This document shows, piece after piece, positions 1-3,734 of a stretch of 5,780 bases of DNA. Origin of the DNA: Nitratifractor sp. (lineage in GTDB: Bacteria; Campylobacterota; Campylobacteria; Campylobacterales; Sulfurovaceae). The first letter of the stretch is position 1; each line of letters starts with the position of its first letter. Both the position numbers and the translations under genes were made by a program. The stretch lies in the NCBI GenBank assembly GCA_015490055.1, contig WFYP01000050.1, positions 1 through 5,780 on the forward strand, read 5' to 3'. Below the pieces are notes generated by a model. It was given only the letters and a program-made list of their open reading frames with translations. It had not been told where the DNA came from and did not search any database.

Positions 1-91
1 ATTATAAGTTTGTCAAGTTATGATAAATTGTATTTTTATAAAGATATTTTTTGATTTTTTTCTGAATAATAGTGTAATAAATATGTGATAC

Positions 92-167
92 TGGTGGCCA
101 CGACAGGATTTGAACCTGTGACCACTACCATGTCAAGGTAGTGCTCTACCAACTGAGCTACGCGACC
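92..167 (-). tRNA. tRNA-Val, anticodon GAC
   Basis: Read on the minus strand, this 76-nt segment folds into a complete cloverleaf. The 7-bp acceptor stem pairs GGTCGCG with CGTGGCC (two G-U wobbles), followed by discriminator A and a genomically encoded CCA. The D arm is GCTC/GAGC with loop AGTTGGTA, the anticodon stem is CTACC/GGTAG around loop TTGACAT, and the T arm is ACAGG/CCTGT with loop TTCAAAT. The anticodon GAC (132-134 on the plus strand) reads valine codon GUC, and GUU through wobble or modification. It lies 144 bp downstream of dapF in the same direction but has its own candidate -10 box. No other tRNA is visible next to it. Confidence 0.97.
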
Positions 168-181
168 ATTATTAAAATTAA

Positions 182-187
182 ATTATA
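182..187 (-). promoter_or_regulatory. candidate -10 box for tRNA-Val
   Basis: A perfect TATAAT on the minus strand ends 14 nt before the first base of the mature tRNA, which would put the transcription start about 7 nt upstream of it. There is no clear -35 hexamer at 17-bp spacing (GATAAT is the best), but runs of T lie upstream. Campylobacterota sigma-70 promoters are known for a strong -10 with periodic AT-rich sequence instead of a -35. In DNA this AT-rich a TATAAT can occur by chance, so the position relative to the tRNA is the main support. Confidence 0.45.
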
Positions 188-212
188 ATATAAAAACTTA
201 AAAAATTATCTA

Positions 213-250
213 AATTAATCATATTAATATATTTATATATATGATTAATT
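213..250. repeat. AT-rich inverted repeat between dapF and tRNA-Val
   Basis: A perfect 12-bp inverted repeat has arms AATTAATCATAT (213-224) and ATATGATTAATT (239-250) around a 14-nt AT-only loop. The arms can be lengthened outward by about 6 more pairs (ATCTAA at 208-213 with TTAGAT at 254-259) if a few bases bulge. On the minus strand, the transcript reading out of dapF would meet this hairpin and then a short T-run (plus strand 200-205). It could therefore be a weak, AU-rich terminator for the coaE-dapF unit, an operator-like site, or a chance product of base composition. Confidence 0.4.
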
Positions 251-311
251 CTTTTAGATATAATACTTTAATGCTTAATAAAATAAATTTATATAAATAA
301 TTATGACATTT

Positions 312-1082
312 TTATAACATATAAGGAGGGATATCCATAGTTACTTCGGCTTCAAAAGTTTTACTTACTTTTCCACCAAATCTATACTGACCATCTTCAT
401 ATTCCATATATAACTCTTCGCCACTTTTTGGATAAACAGCAGTTACATCTTTTACTTTATTTTCACTATGAGCACGCACAAAAGATGCCGTTATACCGGT
501 ACCACAAGCTAAAGTTTCATCTTCAACACCACGCTCGTATGTTCTAACTTTCATACTGCCATCATCGATAAAGTAGATATTTACATTGGCATTATACTTA
601 TTTCTAAGTTCTCGTGCCTCTTCTATTGAAAAATTTTCAATATTTTTTACTTCTGTTACCAAATGTGGCACTCCGGTATCAATTAGCCACCAATTTTTAC
701 CAAACTCTTCTATATCTTTTTCTAAAAATTTAGGCTCTAACATATCAGCAACTACATAATTCCCATTCACAGTTGCTCTAATTACACCAGCTCCTGTTAA
801 AAATTCTGCTTCTGAATTAACACTTATACCATGTTCTATTGCATAGTGTGAAACTGCTCTTGTTGCATTACCGCACATAGAGGCTACGCTTCCATCGCTA
901 TTGTAAAACTCCCACTCAAAATCATACTCAGGATGAGGAACAAGCACCACTAAACCATCTGCACCGACACCGGCTTGTCTGTGGCATAGAAGTTTTGCTA
1001 AATCGTTTCTACTCTTTTTTACGCTATCGTGGTAAATTACAAAGTCGTTTCCACTTGCATTATATTTAACTACTTGAAGCAT
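312..1082 (-). CDS. dapF: diaminopimelate epimerase
   Basis: Cytosolic, PLP-independent racemase that converts LL- to meso-diaminopimelate, used as the peptidoglycan cross-linking residue and as the lysine precursor. The 256-residue protein has the family's two pseudo-symmetric halves, each with its catalytic cysteine. The N-terminal substrate motif SGNDF is at 10-14, the first cysteine is Cys70 in MCGNATR, DTGVPH is at 135-140, and the second cysteine is Cys193 in LACGTG, preceded by ERG at 183-185. Length is near the family norm of about 250-280. The ATG is the only plausible start, with GAGGAG (1093-1098) 10 nt upstream. The gene overlaps the end of coaE by 17 bp, so the two are probably co-transcribed and coupled. 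One small oddity is alanine where most family members have glycine in the CGNG part of the first motif. The ERGVEDETLACGTG wording is, from memory, shared with Campylobacter homologues. Confidence 0.96.
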   Translation of the reverse strand: MLQVVKYNASGNDFVIYHDSVKKSRNDLAKLLCHRQAGVGADGLVVLVPHPEYDFEWEFYNSDGSVASMCGNATRAVSHYAIEHGISVNSEAEFLTGAGVIRATVNGNYVVADMLEPKFLEKDIEEFGKNWWLIDTGVPHLVTEVKNIENFSIEEARELRNKYNANVNIYFIDDGSMKVRTYERGVEDETLACGTGITASFVRAHSENKVKDVTAVYPKSGEELYMEYEDGQYRFGGKVSKTFEAEVTMDIPPYML

Positions 1083-1662
1083 CTTTTAAAATCTCCTCTT
1101 TTACTCTTTCGCACTCACTTTGAAGGTGTGCTAAATCTTTGCTATTGTCTATTATATAGGTAGCTTTTGCCTTTTTTCTATCGATTGGAAGCTGCGCATC
1201 GATTCTCTGCATAGCCTCTTGCTCGCTTAAGCCCTCTCTTTTAATCAGCCTCTCTAGCTGAATCTCTTTGGGTGTATATACAACTAGAACTTTATCTATA
1301 TCGTATGCACTTTTGCGTTCGAAAAATAGTGGTATATCTATAAAGTATGGCTTACCGAGCTTCTCTTGCCTGCTAGCTTGCTCTAAAATCTCTGCTCTAA
1401 TTTTAGGATGCACAATAGCTTCTAACTCTAGCCGTTTATCTTTGTTGGCAAATACTAAAGAGCCAAGCTTCTTTCTATCAACCACACCAGAGCTTACATA
1501 CTCACTTCCAAAAGTTGAGGCAATTTCGCTAGAGGAGCTGTTTAGCACTTCGTGAGCAATTTTATCGGCATCTATAACTCTAAAGCCAAAAAGTTGCATC
1601 AGGGCTGTTACAGTACTTTTACCGCTAGCAATTCCACCTGTTAATACAATAGCATTTTTCAA
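1066..1662 (-). CDS. coaE: dephospho-CoA kinase
   Basis: Cytosolic kinase that phosphorylates the 3'-OH of the dephospho-CoA ribose with ATP, the final step of CoA synthesis. The 198-residue protein shows the P-loop GGIASGKST at 9-17, the DAD substrate motif at 31-33, LEAIVHP at 80-86, the DIPLFFE strand at 109-115, and an Arg-rich lid region (RLIKREG at 138-144, QRIDAQLP at 152-159). It ends with the usual YIIDN at 169-173. Length fits the family at about 200. The start is TTG: an in-frame TAA (1672-1674) four codons upstream excludes a longer form, and AAGGAA at 1668-1673 is well placed. It follows the spermidine-synthase-like gene across an 87-bp gap filled largely by a palindrome, and its last 17 bp overlap dapF. 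Confidence 0.96.
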   Translation of the reverse strand: MKNAIVLTGGIASGKSTVTALMQLFGFRVIDADKIAHEVLNSSSSEIASTFGSEYVSSGVVDRKKLGSLVFANKDKRLELEAIVHPKIRAEILEQASRQEKLGKPYFIDIPLFFERKSAYDIDKVLVVYTPKEIQLERLIKREGLSEQEAMQRIDAQLPIDRKKAKATYIIDNSKDLAHLQSECERVKEEILKDASSS

Positions 1663-1667
1663 TAATG

Positions 1668-1673
1668 TTCCTT
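1668..1673 (-). promoter_or_regulatory. ribosome-binding site fixing the TTG start of coaE
   Basis: AAGGAA on the minus strand, with its AGG core 6-7 nt before the TTG at 1660-1662. There is no ATG or GTG between the in-frame stop at 1672-1674 and the P-loop codons, so this site and the TTG together define the coaE start. The edge of the long inverted repeat lies only 8 nt upstream, so the hairpin could influence ribosome access. Confidence 0.65.
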
Positions 1674-1681
1674 ATTTATTA

Positions 1682-1743
1682 AGGGTCAGGTGATGAAAAT
1701 AAACTTTTGTTGAATAAAAAGTTTATTTTCATCACCTGACCCT
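1682..1743. repeat. perfect 27-bp inverted repeat with 8-nt loop
   Basis: The left arm (1682-1708) and right arm (1717-1743) are exact reverse complements over 27 bp, separated by the 8-nt loop GTTGAATA. The outer end of each arm reads AGGGTCAGGTGATGAAAA inward and the inner part is AT-rich. Pairing stops sharply at both ends. It starts 6 bp beyond the stop codon of the spermidine-synthase-like gene and ends shortly before the coaE ribosome-binding site. No T-run follows the stem on either strand, which argues against an ordinary intrinsic terminator. The length, exactness and GGGTCAGG ends resemble the small palindromic elements moved by IS200-like (REP-associated, Y1 tyrosine) transposases. 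That assignment is an inference from general resemblance; no transposase is in the window. Confidence 0.85.
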
Positions 1744-1749
1744 ATAAAA

Positions 1750-2343
1750 CTATCTTTTAATAATTCCTAAATACTCTTTGTAAACAAATGCTGGAACTGT
1801 AAATGAAGCAATAGCAACATCGCTACTATAGTATGCAAATCCATCTGTTAAATCTGCTCTTTGCAAGTTAATATCTGCTGTTGGGTGGTAGAATCTACTT
1901 GCTAACATTAAATATTCACTTGTAACCATATCGCCATCTACTGCTTTATCATATCTATATGGCATAACTATTGGATAAATTGCACCAGCTAGTTTTAATT
2001 CACTCTTAGCATCATCTACTTTTGTAATAATGTTGCTCATCTCTATTGCAGTTACACCTTTTGCATCTAAAAGTTTTGTAAGCTCTATCCAAAACTCTCT
2101 ACTGTTTGTATAATCGCCAGTAGATACAATAGCTACATCAAACTTTTTTGCACCTAAATCTTTTAGTTTTTCAATAGTATCTATACCATCTACATGAATT
2201 ACTTCTGTAATAATGTTATACTTCTCTAACTCTCTACCAACTCTTTTACCACCATTAATTACCAAAACTCTCTTTGGGTCTGCGTGCGTGTTTATAGCCA
2301 CATGCGTAAGCATTTCGCTCTTAATAAAATCTAAATTTTCCAT
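1750..2343 (-). CDS. spermidine-synthase-like protein (SpeE-related), short and divergent
   Basis: A 197-residue protein related to polyamine aminopropyltransferases, which transfer aminopropyl from decarboxylated SAM to putrescine. Matching blocks are EMLTHVAI at 10-17, a Rossmann strand VLVINGG at 26-32, FDVAIVSTGDYT at 68-79 followed by FWIELTKLLDAKGV (84-97), and a C-terminal YYSSDVAIASFTVPAFV block (171-187) equivalent to the family's RYYN...H.AAFALP segment. Several things are missing: the N-terminal beta-strand domain upstream of the EMLTHV block, the GGGDGG SAM loop (here NGGKRVG), most of the stretch between the second strand and FDVAIV, and the DSSDPxGP gatekeeper loop. The ATG has AAAGG about 7 nt upstream, and an in-frame TAG near 2383 rules out a longer N-terminus. 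H. pylori SpeE is also highly divergent, so this may be a lineage form; enzymatic activity cannot be assumed. It probably has its own promoter and is followed directly by the palindrome. Confidence 0.7.
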   Translation of the reverse strand: MENLDFIKSEMLTHVAINTHADPKRVLVINGGKRVGRELEKYNIITEVIHVDGIDTIEKLKDLGAKKFDVAIVSTGDYTNSREFWIELTKLLDAKGVTAIEMSNIITKVDDAKSELKLAGAIYPIVMPYRYDKAVDGDMVTSEYLMLASRFYHPTADINLQRADLTDGFAYYSSDVAIASFTVPAFVYKEYLGIIKR

Positions 2344-2411
2344 AATTCTGCCTTTGAATAGTATTTCATTTTCTTTATTTAACTACTAATATATATAAAA
2401 TTTATAAAACA

Positions 2412-2417
2412 ATTATA
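2412..2417 (-). promoter_or_regulatory. candidate -10 box upstream of the spermidine-synthase-like gene
   Basis: TATAAT on the minus strand lies in the 94-bp AT-rich gap after murB, about 68 nt before the ATG at 2343. A second AT-rich candidate (TATATT within 2387-2400) lies nearer the gene. Neither has a recognisable -35. The break in gene packing here, against the overlaps in nrdA-exosortase-murB, supports a new transcription start, but base composition makes chance matches likely. No terminator-like hairpin with a T-run was seen after murB. Confidence 0.35.
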
Positions 2418-2437
2418 AAATAGTATTAATATTTATC

Positions 2438-3214
2438 TTAAATAACCTTAACTTCCTCTTTTAGTAACACTCCAAACTCTTCAAATACCAATTTTTTTGC
2501 TAAATTTGTAAGTTCTATAGCCTCTTCGTAAGTTCCAGCGCCTAAATTTATTAAAAAGTTTGCGTGCATTTGGCTAAATGCCATATTTCCAATTTGCTTA
2601 CCCTTTAGTCCAACAGCTTCTATAAGTCTGCCTGCATAATCACCATCTGGGTTTTTAAAAAAGCTTCCGGCACTTGGCTCGCTTGGTTGGTTATCTCTAA
2701 GTGCTAAAAGTTCCTCTTTAAGCTTATCATCGTATCCATATTCTAATTTAAACTTAACTTCGGTAGCTACACCACCTAACTTTGCGAAGCGATAACCATA
2801 CTCAATATCTTCTTTCTTAACCCACTTGTCATCTATCTTAATTTCGTCTATAATATTAAAAACTTCATACGCTTTAACCCCTGCATTCATAGCAAGCATT
2901 CCGCCAATAGTTCCTGGCAGTTTTGCTACAAATTCAAAATTTGCTAAGTTATTCTTTTTTGCAAAACTAAGCAATCGTCCAGTTTTTGTAGCACATCCAA
3001 CTACTACAGAGTTCTCCTCTAGTCGCATAAAGTCGAAATCTTTACCCAAAATTGCTAAAGGTGGCGGATTGTTAGAAACTAATAAATTGTTTGCTCCACC
3101 TATTAAAAAGTGCCCATTGGTAAAAGTATCTTCATACTCTAACACCTTTACTTCTATTTCTGGTCCAATTTTCAGGCTACTGTATTTGGAAAAATCAATT
3201 ATCTTATTTTGCAT
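2438..3214 (-). CDS. murB: UDP-N-acetylenolpyruvoylglucosamine reductase
   Basis: Cytosolic FAD enzyme that uses NADPH to reduce UDP-GlcNAc-enolpyruvate to UDP-MurNAc in peptidoglycan precursor synthesis. FAD-binding motifs are GGANNLLV at 39-46 and LPGTIGGMLAMNAG at 99-112. The substrate domain shows the YGYR block with Arg142, AGSFFKNP at 182-189 with the proton-donor Ser184, AGRLIEAVGLKGKQIG at 194-209, HANFLIN at 217-223, and a C-terminal LLKEEV (250-255) carrying the expected catalytic glutamate (probably Glu254). At 258 residues it is a compact type II MurB, the length usual in Helicobacter and Campylobacter relatives. The ATG is supported by AAGGAG at 3219-3224. Its first 11 bp overlap the end of the exosortase-family gene, which suggests translational coupling. 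Confidence 0.96.
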   Translation of the reverse strand: MQNKIIDFSKYSSLKIGPEIEVKVLEYEDTFTNGHFLIGGANNLLVSNNPPPLAILGKDFDFMRLEENSVVVGCATKTGRLLSFAKKNNLANFEFVAKLPGTIGGMLAMNAGVKAYEVFNIIDEIKIDDKWVKKEDIEYGYRFAKLGGVATEVKFKLEYGYDDKLKEELLALRDNQPSEPSAGSFFKNPDGDYAGRLIEAVGLKGKQIGNMAFSQMHANFLINLGAGTYEEAIELTNLAKKLVFEEFGVLLKEEVKVI

Positions 3215-3734
3215 ATCTCTCCTTGGTGCAACCCTTTAGGTATAGCCAAAATATACTCATTCCAGTAATAATTAGTAGTACATTTCCACCAACATCGTGT
3301 GCCCAAAAGAAGTAACTAGCTCCATATATATTTATTATTTGTGTTACTACATATAGCCTAATTAAGTTTACTGTACTAAAAATAAAGTACCCAACTACAG
3401 CATATATTACTTTTCGTTTTAGGGTACAACTATATGCTAAAACTCCAGCTAAGTAAATATAGTATGGCACGAAGCCATTGCACTCCGGTGTTATTACAAC
3501 GTGGTATTTTGGACTTATTATAATATCAAAATTTTGTACAGGGTTATCTAGAGTAGAGTCTAGGAAACTCATTATCATATCTCGTTGAAGAGTATCTAAG
3601 TAGTGCCCTATAGGCGACATACTCCAGTAAGTTCCCCAGTAAAAAACTCCAAAAAGTAGCAAAAACCAAAATGGATAAGCTATTAAAAACTTGTTAGAGT
3701 CATCTAGCGAGTGCCACTTATCTATTATTGACAC
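3204..3734 (-). CDS. exosortase/archaeosortase family membrane protein
   Basis: Small integral membrane protein of the exosortase/archaeosortase family, predicted transpeptidases that cut C-terminal sorting tails (PEP-CTERM-like) of exported proteins. Numbered from the GTG at 3734 (176 aa), the conserved triad is visible: Cys85 in PECNG, Arg126 in VNLIRL and His146 in WAHDVGGN. Hydrophobic helices lie near 18-37, 88-103, 109-133 and 150-166, with a 45-residue extracytoplasmic-looking stretch between the first helix and the Cys. It is much shorter than EpsH-type exosortases and closer to the minimal single-domain forms (XrtH-like); I cannot assign a subfamily. A longer form from GTG at 3743 adds three residues but has no spaced ribosome-binding site, whereas GGAG lies 8 nt before the chosen GTG. 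It overlaps nrdA by 10 bp and murB by 11 bp. No sorting substrate is encoded here. Confidence 0.8.
   Translation of the reverse strand: MSIIDKWHSLDDSNKFLIAYPFWFLLLFGVFYWGTYWSMSPIGHYLDTLQRDMIMSFLDSTLDNPVQNFDIIISPKYHVVITPECNGFVPYYIYLAGVLAYSCTLKRKVIYAVVGYFIFSTVNLIRLYVVTQIINIYGASYFFWAHDVGGNVLLIITGMSIFWLYLKGCTKERYAK
3219..3224 (-). promoter_or_regulatory. murB ribosome-binding site inside the exosortase gene
   Basis: AAGGAG on the minus strand, 4 nt before the murB ATG at 3212-3214. These bases also encode Lys-Glu near the C-terminus of the exosortase-family protein, so ribosomes finishing that gene terminate just past the murB start. This supports translational coupling. Confidence 0.6.

Noticed and set aside
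11..16. TTGACA on the minus strand near the left edge, as a -35 box
   Set aside because: The matching -10 would fall outside the window, and this lineage rarely uses -35 hexamers, so a single hexamer in AT-rich DNA is not enough.
1..91. Possible terminator or small gene downstream of tRNA-Val
   Set aside because: The stretch is AT-rich with T-runs (on the plus strand), but I found no stable stem followed by a T-run on the minus strand and no open frame with a ribosome-binding site.
1268..1555. Plus-strand open frame of 95 codons opposite coaE
   Set aside because: It lies entirely antisense to coaE, whose motifs are unambiguous, and its Ser/Leu-rich translation matches no family I recognise.
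1682..1743. Palindrome as a standard rho-independent terminator
   Set aside because: No T-run follows the stem on either strand, and the stem is far longer and more exact than typical terminators. Some effect on transcription remains possible.
2826..3239. Plus-strand open frame of 137 codons opposite murB
   Set aside because: It is fully antisense to murB and the murB/exosortase junction, has low-complexity Ser/Ile/Lys composition, and shows no recognisable domain.
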